A stretch of 64,000 nt of DNA from Adiantum capillus-veneris (GCA_014529385.2 CM043969.1:10023001-10087000); one strand, 5' to 3'. Positions 31,918 to 44,987 are shown, counted from the first letter of the stretch. Numbers and translations are program-made. Notes: generated by a model not told the origin, from the sequence alone.

Positions 31918-34900
31918 TCATAGCTTTCTAGGCTGATTGTGTACACCTACCATCTCCTTGGGATGTGCTCCATGGGTATTTTTGATACATCGTACCAAAT
32001 GTGAAAGTACATGGACGATGGACTGCTTGTGGTCTAGCTTGAAGGTGTATGCATCCAATTGCTCGTAATACATACCTTGCACAACATATGAGCCTCTATC
32101 AATTGCATTGCCCCACACATAGAGGTACCCCTTCTCCCTTCTGATTTGCTACAACACACTTGACCAAGTAGAAATCCACATCCTCGACGTTGGTCGAAGC
32201 ATCTGGATTTATAGCAAATATGTCGCCATCACATAGAGCGCTACTCAACACATCATGATGGACTTCGTATGTGAAGTCATCATAGGTGGTTGCTTCATCT
32301 TTCAAATTTGACACAGCCTCATCAGGTAATGGCAATAGAGCATGATAATCCCAAGGCTGCACGTGAGCTTTATTGACGTAGCGATTCCATCTTCCGTGCA
32401 TGCATGCATCACAGAAGCATGCCAAGGCTCTTGTTGCAAGGGCAGTTGGATCCCCAGGGTTGTGGCTACGAAAAGTATGCAGAGAGCGAGTTTTTTCCAC
32501 AGTGGCACAATTCCACTTCACCTCCCTGTTCACTTCCCCCTCTTTAACCTCCCTGAACACACGAGCACATGCCCTTTCTTTTGAAGGATATTGTGAAGGT
32601 GCTCCCTACGACAGGTTGGCTTGGCAATAAGCAACCACATCAGCTGCACACTGCAAAATAGCTCCATTAGGTTTTAGTTGTTCATGGGTCAAGGTTCTTT
32701 TCACAACTGCTCCGGTACCATCATGCTCTCCCTTGACGTGCCCTGATCCAAAGAAGAACTAGCTCATCCCCATCTCTGTGCGTCCACCATATCTTACAAC
32801 GAAGTAAAAAGGCCTGGCTCCCTTGAACTGTGAGGCCGCACCACCAGACCACACCCAATGTTGCTTAGGAGTGACACCCTCTTGTTGTAACCAGTCATGG
32901 TGTAACATGAAGCAATGTTGCACGAACAACATGTCATGCACCTTGTCAAACTGATATGAAGAAGTGGATGGTTTTGACTACCTCCCCTGCCCTACGGTAG
33001 TATGTTATGTGCACAAAAATGGTTACTTGACTAGAGTGCCAATGCATTGACTGAATCTCATTTTGTTCCTTGAAGGCATAATTCTCTATAAAATCAACAA
33101 TTGACACGAGACATTGTTCGAAAACCGAAGAAGGCAATCCTTGAATTGTTGTCCTTGCCATTGAGCCACATAGTTATGAGTGATAAAGAGCTCCAACTTG
33201 GTCTTCAAGAGTTGAAGAAACTCCCAGCACTACATTTCTTTGTGCAAAAGATCTTTTCTTTTGTTACTATTTCCATGCTTTTCTTAAGCTTGTACATATG
33301 AAAATACTTTCACATTAATACTATTACCTGGCTTTGATGTCTCCAAGAAGCATAATTCCAACGTATTCACTCGACATGTCAAACACTCTCCCATGAGGCA
33401 TTCCCTTCTATGGAAAAATGCATCTGCGGGATTTGGACAGAGAACAGACTCCCACATATGTGTGACACCTTTGAAAGTGTGATGTGCAGCCAAGCAACCC
33501 TTGCTAATGTTCTCACCTGGGGCACAGATACTGCATATATAGTCACAACCTGCTCTATGCAACCCAAAATCACGAGAGCGCATGTGGTTCAGTGTGTCCT
33601 TCAAAAAAGACATCTACACATGGTATTTGCAACAGCATGTGTATCATATCCTTCAGCCGCCTACAAAAGAATGTCTTCAACATCTCAAACATTCTCATGC
33701 CAATCTTGAAATCTGGATGTTTTTCCTTGAATCTATGAAAGAACTCAACCTACAACATCCAAATGATGATCAGTATTCAAATTGCTAACTAGGACATCCA
33801 GCAATTTCTTGAAAACAAATCATAGTGACAATCAACATCCTAATGTGCATGCAACAGCGTATGTTAACTAGCATAAATAGTGTTGACTAGCATATATCTT
33901 GTGTTTACCAGGTAACTCTGTATGCTAGGTAGAGCACAAGGCATGCTAACTAGCATAGACCATATGCTTATTAGCATACTCATTAGGACACCCATCATGC
34001 TGTTGAGCAGTAACTAGCAAAAATTATGTTAATTAGCATACATCTTGTGCTGACTAGCTAGCTCTGTATGCTAGGTAGAACACAAGGCATGCTAGATAGC
34101 ATACTCCATATGTCAACTAGCATATCCACCCAGCTGCTAGTTCTAACTAGCATACTAGGTACGTTAACTAGCATACCAGGTGTGTTAATTAGCATACATA
34201 TTATGTTAACCAACTAGCTTTGTATGCTATTTAGGACCCAAGGCATGCTAACTAGCAGAGTCCATATGCTAACTAGCACAATCTACATGCTAACTAGCAT
34301 ACTCCATATGCTAGCTATCGTACTCACTATGCTAACTAGTATACGCATTAGGACACCCATCATGCTATCAAGCATACTAGGTGCTAGCTAGCATAAATGA
34401 TGTTAAATAGCATACATCCCGTGTTGACTAGCTAAATTTATATGCTAGGTAGAACACAAGGCATGCTAACTAGCATACTCCTTATGAAAACCAGCATACT
34501 CCATATGCTAACTAGCATACCCAGCCCAACTGCTAGTTATAGCTAACTAGCATAACCCTTGTCTTAAATAGCATACCCATCATGCTAGTGAGCATACTAG
34601 GTGTTAACTAGCAAAAGTGGTGTTAACTTGCATACCTTTTGTGTTGACCAACTAAATCCGTATGCTATTTAGAACTGAAGGCCTTCTAACTAACATACTT
34701 CGTATGCTACCTAGCAAACTCCACATGCTAACTAGCATAATCACTTTCTATTAGACAACGTACTTATCATGCAATTGAGCATACTAGGTATGTAGCTAGC
34801 ATACTAGGTTTGTTAACTAGCATACCGGGTATGTTAATTAGCATACATATTGTGTTAACCAACTAATTTTGTATGTTATTTATAACCCAAGACATGCTAA

Positions 34901-35345
34901 CTATCATATTCCATATGCTAACTAGCATAGTCAATATGCTAACCAACATAGTCCATATGCTAACTAGCAAAAGTCTACAGATTATATACAAGTTACTAAG
35001 CACTAGAGATGCAATGCATAAAATGCATAAGTTATGGTACAAGTATTTGATTAATCACCTGAGGCTCATCTAGGAGGTGAACTGGGTGTTCTATGTACAT
35101 GTTCCTCCCCATCCTCTTTCGACAAACATCCTTCTTGTTTGGTGAAATGCGAGTCTCCACTTTCCAAAATGTGTAGACCAATTCCTTAATCTCATATGTG
35201 ATAGGTCTATGACGGTGTTGCTTGTGACATGCAACCAATGAAAACAACCGACCATCAACATCGGGCTTCGACTGTCATGATTTCGCCTTGTGCAAGGTGC
35301 GACGATTGACATTTAGGACCCTGGCAATTTTTGCAATAGGCATGT
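31918..35345 (-). pseudogene. HTH / zinc-binding / RNase H-fold transposase-like gene, unassigned family
   Basis: Read on the minus strand. An HTH-like segment (about 35345-35275, MPIAKIARVLNVNRRTLHKA) is followed by KELVYTFWKVETRISPNKKD (35200-35120) and an exon end at 35059 (CAG before GTGATT). The intron (33750-35058) holds palindrome array D. The next exon opens in phase at 33749 (VEFFHRFKEKHPDFKIGMRM). Then come Cys/His-rich segments (33613-33330) and a likely second intron (donor CAG/GTAATA near 33327). The RNase H-like core follows: Asp in VDFIENYAF (~33090), HWVWSGGAASQFKGA (~32860-32815) and GSGHVKGEHDGTGAVVKR (~32745-32695), then KTRSLHTF and CFCDACMHGRW. The second acidic position is Gly here (WSGG, usual WSDG as I recall the family), so this copy is inactive. 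Frameshifts near 32945 and 32120 and TAG at 32759 add to decay. It is probably a cut-and-paste transposase; the superfamily could not be named. Confidence 0.68.
33845..34985. repeat. Palindrome array D inside an intron of the transposase-like gene
   Basis: Units here favour TATGCTAACTAGCATA rather than TAATTA centres, with a higher-order repeat of about 350 bp marked by AGAACACAAGGCATGCTA (about 33962, 34079, 34447) and TTAGGACACCCATCATGCT (about 33994, 34349). It fills nearly all of the intron 33750-35058. Confidence 0.9.
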
Positions 35346-36043
35346 TTTTCTTTGAATTCAACATCATCTGCAATGCTGCATTCTTCAAAAACAACTCCTC
35401 ATTGGAACCTGGCTGCGTAACGGTAGTCAGTGTGCTGCGGACATTGGAGACAATTGCGGTCTGTACAGCAGAGCCTCCTCCTAGAAAGACTCATCATGGA
35501 TCACCTGAACATGCGGATGTTGAGCAACAAGACTCTAGATTTCCCACTTTGCTTTTGTACTGAAACCTTCAGTCCTACTCTTGAAATCTCTCATAATCTC
35601 GGAGGAGATTTTCTTTTTCTCCTCATCGTTGAGGGCGTGATGTTGTCGCTCAAATTTCATTTGTTTCTGCTCCTGTTGTTTCCTCTTTCTTACTCTCTCA
35701 TATTCCCTGATTACAGAAAGAGCTGGATCTTGAGTGTTGTAATTTATTGCCTGTAGTGTCTCTCTTCTGCTTTTTCCTGAGAACTGTAGACGTGCATAAT
35801 ATGTTACTTACTTAAAATCACTTAAATGTATAGCTGTCAACAGTTGATGTTGTAATACACACATACTATTGAGGCGGTCCGGGGCGGGCAACAAGAAGAG
35901 TGGCCTCTAAGCACCCTTCTAGGCTCCTGTGTTGCTCAATTAGGTTGGGGTTGGAAAAAACAACAAACACACACACAAACCCGCAACCTAACCCTACACA
36001 AATTTGGGGCACCACCTAGTTTTGGATGCGAACTAGGACACGT

Positions 36044-36088
<45 letters not shown>

Positions 36089-38227
36089 TAGTGCTCGGGC
36101 TGCTTTGAAATGTATCGGCAATGATCAAGCAAACACAATTATATATGTAAGAAAGAGAGAGAAGGGGGAGGGGGTGCTTGATGCATTAATACCTTCTTAC
36201 AAATCTGTCATGACCAATCAAAGTGAGATTAGTATTTGTTCAACATAGCTTGAGTAAATTACACCACAACACATCACAAGAAAAGCCACCCCAATCACTG
36301 TCTTAAAGTCAGGGGAGTCCTCTCCACCCTATCGCCCTCTTACAGTATGTGGGATTTATGGCTAAATTGATGACAACACCTAGAGACAAGCTATTAAGAA
36401 TTTAAAAAAAACACCAAGGCACTTACTTACATATCATTGTTGTCCATTACTTCACGTTGGAAGAGAGACAAAGTATCCAAGCTTAGTCCAAATCCACCCT
36501 CCTTGATTTAGCAAATGTTGGGCTTACACTAGTAGGAGAAATGATAGATTTCCTACTCTCAATTGAATGATCACTCTCTCTTAAAATGGCATAGAGTTCC
36601 CTTGCTAATCACCCCTAATACAACACATTCATATGCATAAGACAATGAGATTCCACTCAAGAGCTCCTTCTAGAGAGGTTGAGATTGGCTTCTCAAGCTA
36701 TAGCATAGTGCTCTTGCTTATGGCTCCCCCCATTTTGTGCTAGCTACACCCTCCTTTTATAGAAATTTTGAGGGCTAGGGTTACTCCTCTAACCATGGTT
36801 GGGTTAAATTTTCAGCACTTATCTAATTTCTTTTGCTTGGAATTATCAAGAATTTGGTGTGGATAGATGAAGAAGAGAGAGAGGAGAGAAGTGGAGGTGA
36901 TAGGACTTTTCATAGTAGGTTAGTGTTAGTAAATTAGTAGAGTTAGTATTTTTATTGATTTACAAATGGAATTGGATATTTACAATGGGAGTATCCAAGT
37001 AGGATACAAATAAGGATTTCTTACAATGTTGATGCTCCAAGTGTCTTGAGTAGGGTCAATTTTGACGCTTGTTGACGGTCCACTAGCTTTGATGGTACGT
37101 TTTTTCTCCACTCTTGACCTTCCTTGAGAGCCAAGGTGATTGAATATGAGTAATCAATCAACATGGTGCTATCTTTCAAGAGAAGAGGCTGAATTTTGTG
37201 TTTTTCTTGATAGATATGGGTAATATGGAAGAGGAAAAATGAGACTAGGTGGTCAATTTTGGAATGGAAGTGTGTGCAGGAGACATGAGTTCACCATAGT
37301 TTCTCTTATTCTTCAAGGTTGAGAAGAAGGTGAGTAGGGTGTAGAGAAGAGTGGTGAGAGAGGTGGGGATGATGAGTGGAGAAGTGTGTGTGAAAGAGGA
37401 AAATGATAAAGTGGAAGAGGGAGTGTGGCTGCATAGCATGGGCAAACTGGGGTCCACCAATAAAATCATAGCTCACAGCTCGTAGCGCAAAAAAATATGA
37501 AAAACTCTGAGGTAAAAGTTCAGCCCACGAGCTACAACTTTCGTTTGTATCACCTTTTCAAATTCGGGGAGCATGTGATCTTTAAAAATTTAGCAAAACT
37601 GACTGTTTTTTTCCACTGCACAAAGTCCTTGCGAGGTCCTTCTTTGGATGATTCTTTTGAATACCTCCAAGAGTGAGCCCCCCATAGTGCATGCATGCAT
37701 GCCACATACCCTTGACCTTATTTGGTAGGTCTATAATTGAAGATATTCTTGAGATCATGATATAAGTGAATAGTACAACTAAGAAAATCAAATATTGAGG
37801 GGTTTTAAAAAACTATGTACATGTCAAATATAAATAATATAGGTGGAAAAAATATAAAGGGGTCAAAATAAATCTCTCTCATTATAAGTCTACCATAAAA
37901 ACATGAATATTTTTGGTGGTCTAATTTATGAGAGTAGTAGAGAATAGATGTAGGAAGGAAAAAATCACAATAGTGAAAAAATATACACATAAATAGAACT
38001 AGTTTTTTTGGATTTTTGTTGGGATGGAGTTACATCAAAAATAAGAGAAGCTAGCATGAAATTATTTTTATATGGAATAAAGAGTATGCAAAATGGTAAG
38101 AAAAAATATGGTTATGGTGAGTCAATGTACATAGCATAAATAACACACCATAGGTAGAAATATTTAAATAAATACCAAAATAATTATGAAAATTCCTTTT
38201 ATTTAGGCCCTATATACAATGAAATAT
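35346..38227. other. Gene-free region
   Basis: No coding frame with protein features. 35346-35800 may include further upstream sequence of the transposase-like gene (minus). A (GA)n run is at 36046-36085. The stretch 37500-38220 is AT-rich. No LTR, TIR or RNA gene was recognised. Confidence 0.5.
36046..36085. repeat. (GA)n microsatellite
   Basis: About 20 GA dinucleotides. Confidence 0.95.
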
Positions 38228-41200
38228 TTACACACAAAGAGGCCATAATATACCTTTTTTTAATTTTATGGCTGAAATGAGCGTCGCAATAGAGCGTCCA
38301 CATCGTGGTTGGAAGAGGAAGGTATGTAGGGAGAGATCATGGCTGAATATATGGAGAAAAGAGGACCTAATTTGGTCAAAAGCTGAGCACTCAAGTAGTG
38401 TGTGGTACTCACTCTCTCGCAATTGACGAGGGCATCAGGTGCAAAGTCGATGACACTCCTCGCCAGTGCCCCAACGTCCTGTCTCACAGCGTAGAGAATG
38501 GGAGCTAAGACGAATGGAGGCAATGGTGCGGATCGCACTCAACGGGATGGGCTCAAGGATGTAGGAATGGGTTCGGTTACCTCGTTCTGAGAAGAAGAGA
38601 GATTTGTAGTTTGGGGCAACGTGTGTGGTGTAATGACTGAAGCGAGAACCTCCGGATTTCTCCCAAGCTGTGATACATTGGCGTTGTAAGAAGGCCTCAT
38701 TAACTTGGGAGTCGATCGACGCATCATTGACCAAGTGACATGCATCCCATCTTCCAAACCATTTCTTAATATCAAGCATCCACCCCGAACTTAGTATTTT
38801 GCTCTTGCATGTCTTTTGAACCATTTGACTTGCTTCATATGCAATTCTAGGAAGTCGATGCAAAGGGCTATGTTGTGTCTTATGCATGTACTCCACAACC
38901 CTTTGCATGCCCAAGACCTCAATGGGAAGCAATCCGGACTCAAGAAGTAAGATCATGTAGGGTGTTTGTGTCTTGACTTGGAGAAAGTTGGTGAGAAAAT
39001 GCTTTTGGACATTCTCAAACTCTTTCCAAGTAGACTTCCCGATGCTTCCACCCCACACCTCCACTCCATAAAGAAGCACCGGTGTCACCAATGTGTCAAA
39101 GAGGTACTTTTTGAGAGCCCAACACTTGATCTCTCCTGCATTGCACATGTTCTCAAATGCATAATAGGCCCTCTTTCCGGCTTCCAAGCGACGCATTGCA
39201 CAATCCTTCCATTTATGATTGGATGGAACCTCAAGGCCAAGGTACTTGAAGTGATCTACCACTTCAAGTTTCTCATTGTTATATACAATGCATGGGTTTT
39301 CATCATTGAGGGTCTTTACAAGCATAACCTTGGTTTTGGATCCATTCACGATCAACCCGCTATGTAGGCAAAAGCGTTCCAAGACACTCATAAGCTTTTG
39401 TGCATCTTCTAAGGTATGTGCCAAGAGCACTACATCATCGGCATAAAGCAAAAGCATGATCACCGCATTTCCAATCTTAACCTCTTCTATGCCTTCTTGC
39501 TGCATAAAGTCAAGAACCATGCATTCCAATTCATCAATGAGTAGCCCAAAGAGGGTTGGGGAAAGTGGGCATCCTTGTTTGACACCAATAGTGCTTGCAA
39601 AAAATCCTGAAATTCCATCTCCCATACGTAATCGACATATCACTTTTTGGTAGATGCAAAAGACTGCATGCATGAATTCTCTCGGCACTTGAAGGCTTTG
39701 CATACGTCTCCAAAGATTTCCTCGCGGTACCATGTCAAAAGCTTTCTTGAAATCCACAAAGCAACAATACAACTTTTTTCCTTTCAATCGAGACGCTTTC
39801 ATAAGAACTCAAAGAGTGACAAGGTGATCAATAGTGCTATGATGCTTTCGAAAACCTGCTTGGCCAATTGCACGTTTGCCATTCTTTTCAGCCCATTCAC
39901 TTATCTTCATCTCCATGATACATCCAAATAACTTTGCCATTAAAGAACCAACCATTATAGTGCGATAGTTGTTCACATTGTTTACATCTCCTCCTTTGTG
40001 CAAAGGTTTGATCCAATTTGCACTCCAATCATGAGGCATGCCATACTGAAGTGCAAGGTTAAACATATCGCATATCCAATATCGTGTTTTCTTGCTTGTC
40101 CATTTAATCATTTCAGCCTTGACACCTTGAAGGTCACCTGCCTTGCGAGTAGCAAGTTTCTCAAGTGCGCGGCATACATCTTCAATGGTAAAGAAGGGAG
40201 ACATAAACGGAAGGGAGCTACAACACTCCATCTTATCAACATTGGGTTGCTCATAGAGGTTATTACAATGCATATACATATCCTCAAGAGGCAAGTCACC
40301 AAAGCTCTCAACGCGCTTGCCTTTTAGATTTTGCCAAAACTTGCCACATGCATGTGCTTTCTCTTGTGCTAAAAGAAGTTGTTTTTCTAGTTCCCACCTT
40401 CTCCTCTTCTTTTGAACAAGTGCTTTGTATGTGTGTGAACATTCCAAGTAAAATTCCTTGCCTTTGATTGCATCCAATCTTAGCAAGTGTTTTCGGGCTT
40501 GACTACATTCCATGTCAAACCATTTCTTCTTGGTGCTACCCTTCTTAGACCTTTTGCAAGACATGTGTTTCACCGAAAAGCATTCCTTTGCACAAGAGAA
40601 AATTACTTCTTTGAAAACTTTCCACTTGCATTCTAATGTTGGGCTCTCTTGATGCTCTATCATGCTTAACATTTGGTCCACCATATCAACATATATAAGT
40701 GCTCGTTTGAAGTCTAGACGTAGGTACAAATGATTCACATCATGATTGGAGGCTACATGCTCGGGCCGTTTACCACACTTGAGATCAATACATAACATCC
40801 TATGATCCGATTCCGGATTCCATTCACCAAGTGTAAAGCTTTGTATGCATTCTAAAGTGGCTTCCAAGAACAACATATAGTCAATCACGCTAGCACCGTT
40901 GTGCTTTCTACATGTAAAGTCATTGGTGCCTTGCCATAGAGATACACCATTTGCAATGAGCATTCTGGTACTATTGCACATATGTAGAAGTGACTTTCCA
41001 TAGTGATCCACTTCTTTTGCATCATTAGAACTTCGATTATACATGTATGAGTCATCCATTCTTCTTGAGACATGCGGCATGTCTACTTGTTGTGTGTCAT
41101 GTTGTAACATATTTGTGCGAGCATTCATGTCTCCAAAAACAATGACTTCACCTTGATCCTTGTAATGAGCAATGTCTTCTTCTAGTTCAACAAAGGGCTG

Positions 41201-41602
41201 ATCTCTATCCATATTCAAGCAAGCATAAAAGTTGGAGTCATAGTGAGGAATGTAGCAACCGGCCACAAACATGACTTGACCATTTGGTGGGCTGATTTTC
41301 AGCCATAAGTAGCGTTTATACTTATCTTCTTTGACAATGGAAACATCTTTCAAACCCTTTTTGGTCATACATGCTACGCCTCCTTGACCTCTTCGTTGCT
41401 TTGCATTTTTGGCCCACATCAAAGAATGCACATCGTATTTGTCAAATCCAAGAATTCGTTGCGCATCATGCTCCCATGTTTCGACAAGAAGTAGCACATC
41501 GGAGTCATTGGTAAGCTCATCAATGCCAATTCCCGCATTCCATGGATACCCGTTACAATTCCAAAAGCTTATTTGCAAGCGTGAGTTGGTCTCATAGATC
41601 AT
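38228..41602 (-). pseudogene. LINE ORF2: endonuclease-reverse transcriptase
   Basis: The frame from 41602 to 38435 is continuous except TGA at 39809-39811 (likely from CGA). The APE-type endonuclease has LQISFWNCNGYPWN at the start, ETWEHD, VIVFGDMNARTN and ESDHRMLCIDLK. The RT has KLYCCFVDFKKAFDMVPRGN, GVKQGCPLSPTLFGLLIDEL and LLYADDVVLLAH. After a frameshift near 38430 the C-terminal segment GRESEYHTLLECSAFDQIR (38422-38365) matches the usual Cys/His end of L1 ORF2. The endonuclease nicks target DNA and RT primes from the nick. Catalytic residues appear intact, so this is a fairly young copy. Confidence 0.92.
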
Positions 41603-41608
41603 GTGTCC

Positions 41609-42516
41609 CTATTTGTTGGGTGGACTTGCATCCTCCTTAAGTGGCTTTTCTTCTTGAGGTGATACCGTAACCTTCTTGCTTCTTTTCTCATATGCTTTGC
41701 GACGTACATTTTGTTGCATAAGAGTGCGATCCTCATATACATTACAACCTGTTCCTTTGAGGTAGATCCAACCATTGTCAAGGATGATCTTTCTCTTTAC
41801 CTCATCAGCCATGGTACATACAATAGGTCTTTCTCCCGAGCGAGGGACTCCTTGTTTTCCAACTCGATGTGCACCATAAGCCATGATTCCTGACATGCCA
41901 AAGTGTGTAGCAAAAAACTCTTCAATAGCAACTGCAAGATATTGGGGTGTTTCCATGCTTTCCTCCTTGAGCATTTTTGTCATTCGTGCAATTCTAGAGT
42001 GTCCACATTCTCTACATTCTTTGCTTGGACAACGGCTTGCGTGATAGGAGATGTAGAAACCACATTATCCTTACATATATCAGCCCATGATTTGGATGCA
42101 TTTCTCATCTCACATATATCATGTCGTATTGTATCTATTGTTTCCTCTTTCAATACATGATCACTCTCAACTTTGCTCAAGCGCTCTTTCAATACATTCA
42201 TGTCAACAAGAGAGCATTTACATTCTTGAACTTCATTCTCAAGATGCATCAAGCGTGTTGTTTGCATTTCAAGAACCTTCTTGAGGTGATCATTCTCCAC
42301 AACGAGAACTCTTAAAGTACCATTCTCCATTGCAAGTGAGCGCAACTCTTCATCTTGTTTGTTGACGGTTTCTTGTAACGAGATCAAGTAAGCCATGATC
42401 ATTGCTTCCGTTGTTGTAGATGATGTGGTTGGATTAGCATCCAAATTCCTTGGAGATTTTGCATCATTCTCCATGGCAAGTGTGGCTTTTCCACCCTTGC
42501 AATTTTTGTCTAACAT
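41609..42516 (-). pseudogene. LINE ORF1 protein (coiled coil, RRM-like, C-terminal domain)
   Basis: Two frames meet at 41980-41983, where TGA of the first overlaps ATG of the second. The upstream part (42516-41980, 178 codons) is a coiled coil (LSLQET to LKERLSKVESDHVLKEE). The downstream part (41983-41609, 124 codons) resembles the RNA-binding region of L1 ORF1 (FGMSGIMAYGAHRVGKQG, RPIVCTMADEVKRKIIL, GTGCNVYEDRTLMQQNVRR). In L1 elements these belong to one protein, so a one-base shift at the overlap is the simplest reading. Translational coupling cannot be excluded. The protein would bind LINE RNA. Confidence 0.8.
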
Positions 42517-42736
42517 TGCTTTCGAGTCGGCAACAAAAACGCAAAGTTTTGACAGTTTTTTCAGTTCTGAGATGCTGTTATAGCAAAGCCTTCCATTACA
42601 CAGAAAAATTATGTCTTTATATCAATGCATAGAGGGCTTCGTGCTCTTCGATTGAGGCTATAGATCACCTAAATCGGAGTTCGGATGAGCAAGTTATGGT
42701 CAAAAGAGTGAACTGCTGTCTACTAGGTCAAAAAAT

Positions 42737-42777
<41 letters not shown>

Positions 42778-42899
42778 AGGGAACATGAAAGAGAGGAGAG
42801 GGAAGGAGCATACCAGGCTCTCCTTCAGCTCCTCGTATGTGTGTGTAGAGAAGAAAGAGAGAGAAAGGGAGAGTGCGGGTTACCTCTTTCGCTTGAGCG

Positions 42900-42957
<58 letters not shown>

Positions 42958-43840
42958 CCCCACGTCGTCTTCAGTAAAACTGAAAACAGAAGCACATGAG
43001 GAGGGAAAATAAATTTTTTATAGAACATTTGAAACTCAAAGGAATTGCCCATCCGTTTTCAGTATATGCTAACAAGCACAAGTAACTAGCACTATCTGGG
43101 ACAACATATTCAGTGACACATTAACATGCTTCTACCCTTCTTTATTCTTTGCCTTCTTTGTACCACTTTTGCGAACATTTTGCTCCGTCTATTTCAATTT
43201 AATACTGAAGGCATAAGAACTAGATATTCAGTTTTTGAAATATGTTTTTGCTTCTTAATATATATTAGTAAAACAATCACTAAGAAAGTAATCAAATTTT
43301 CATAGTATGAGATTTACAATGCACTCTAGTCAATCCACATATCAACCACATATGTCGTTAGCAAACATACATATTGCAATGCACTCTCTACATGGAATTA
43401 TGAATACAACAATGATATGAATTTGTCAATGCAATTATAAATATGATGATTAGTTAAACATCCTCTTCGATTTGCAAAATGATAAGACACATCTATTTTC
43501 AAATGCTACAAAGAATAATCAACTTCTACACTAGAACGATAATAATCATTTGCAAAACAACAACAATATCTATGATTGGTCATATCATGTAGCACTAACA
43601 ATCTTTCATGATACATAATGCACTCCCTATATAAACCAAAGCATAAAACAAGGCAATAAAATCTTCAATACAATTACACTATTAAGGATTACTTGTATCC
43701 AATCAAGGATTGTAGCCTCTTTATGCATCCAATTCAATATATAAAATCTATTTTTACCCAATTAAAGAGTAAAGATCTCATATTGTGCATTAACAATCTA
43801 TATCAACTCAAATATATGATAATGAAAAAATGTAAGATAT
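42517..43840. other. LINE upstream region, GA microsatellites and AT-rich DNA
   Basis: 42517-42738 is probably LINE 5' UTR. (GA)n runs occupy 42739-42774 and 42900-42955 with GA-rich sequence between. 43013-43840 is AT-rich with no gene recognised. Confidence 0.55.
42739..42957. repeat. (GA)n microsatellite cluster
   Basis: Two long GA runs separated by GA-rich and GT-rich sequence. On the minus strand, in the direction of the LINE, these are TC runs upstream of ORF1. Confidence 0.95.
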
Positions 43841-44457
43841 TGTCATAACAACTAATATCTAACTCCCCTAAATGATTTTCTCATGTTAAACTGATGATGA
43901 TCCAGGGATTTAAAATTCACGTAATCACTCAAAATGACATTAGAGTGAACATCTAGTTGGTAAGGTGAATCTTTTGTTGATGTTGACAAAGTCATGCATT
44001 TATACTATTGGATGAAGGGGGGGAAGCCAATTTTAAAAATCTCCAATTTATATGGTTGTTAATGTTAATTAACACTTTGTGATCACGTAATTTTTTTTAG
44101 TGATCACGTAAATATTAAATCCTTGAGTTACTGATCATTTAATACGGGGAAGTGCTAGGGGAGAAAAAGATAGAATATTGGTTAAGCTCGCAGACCGACC
44201 ACAGTAGGGATCCAAAGGAGGGAAAATAGGGATCCAAAGGGGGGGCCATCTCCAAAAGAGCAATGTGCAACAATGGGATTTAAAGACCCTAAGGTTCAGC
44301 CTATTAAGACTTCCAAAATGCTAAGGTTCCAAAATTTAAAGGTTGTGTCCAATGGTCAAAGATTAGTTAAATTGGATGCTTTGTGTGTGTTCAAAAAGTC
44401 TTCAAAGGTTCCTACATAGAAGGGGGCGAGCCCTGGAATTAGGGAATGAGAGAGAAA

Positions 44458-44490
<33 letters not shown>

Positions 44491-44940
44491 ACTCACTCAC
44501 AAGCTTCCTTTCCACAAAGGGAATGAGGTACACATGCCAGCTCCCTAGCCCAGATGTCCACAAGATGCACTCAAATCCTATTGGATGGTCAGGGAGGTGG
44601 AACAATGAGAATTAGGCTAGAGTAAAGCTAGTTTCATTAATTTAAAAACACTTAATAAAAGAACCAATAAGAATTAAGCTCTCTAGAAGACTATTGGATA
44701 GTCTCCCAAGAAGGGGTTCAATGAGAATTCAACAGCCCAATGGCTTGCCTAGTTCCTATTGTCCAGGAGACAAAGGGGTCCAATGAGAGTTTAGTTGCAT
44801 TAATTAATTACCTAAAGCTCTCACAAGGAAAAATGGGGACACATGTCAGAAGGCTATCACTTATGTTGCTTAATTTTCATTGGCTAGGCAGGGAGAGGTC
44901 CAATGGGCTGTAAAAATGAGTAAAATGCAAGAGGGGTCGA

Positions 44941-44987
<47 letters not shown>

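Larger units (their letters stand above)
38228..42516 (-). mobile_element. L1-like LINE retrotransposon
   Basis: A minus-strand element with ORF1 (coiled coil plus RRM-like domain) and ORF2 (endonuclease, reverse transcriptase, C-terminal Cys/His segment), separated by 6 bases. ORF2 has one in-frame TGA and a 3' frameshift. No poly(A) tail or target duplication was found at the 3' side (near 38220) and the 5' end is not defined. A GA/CT microsatellite cluster lies just upstream of ORF1. Confidence 0.9.

Noticed and set aside
36130-38200. A SINE or MITE in the gene-free region
   Set aside because: No tRNA-like promoter boxes, terminal inverted repeats or target duplications could be identified.
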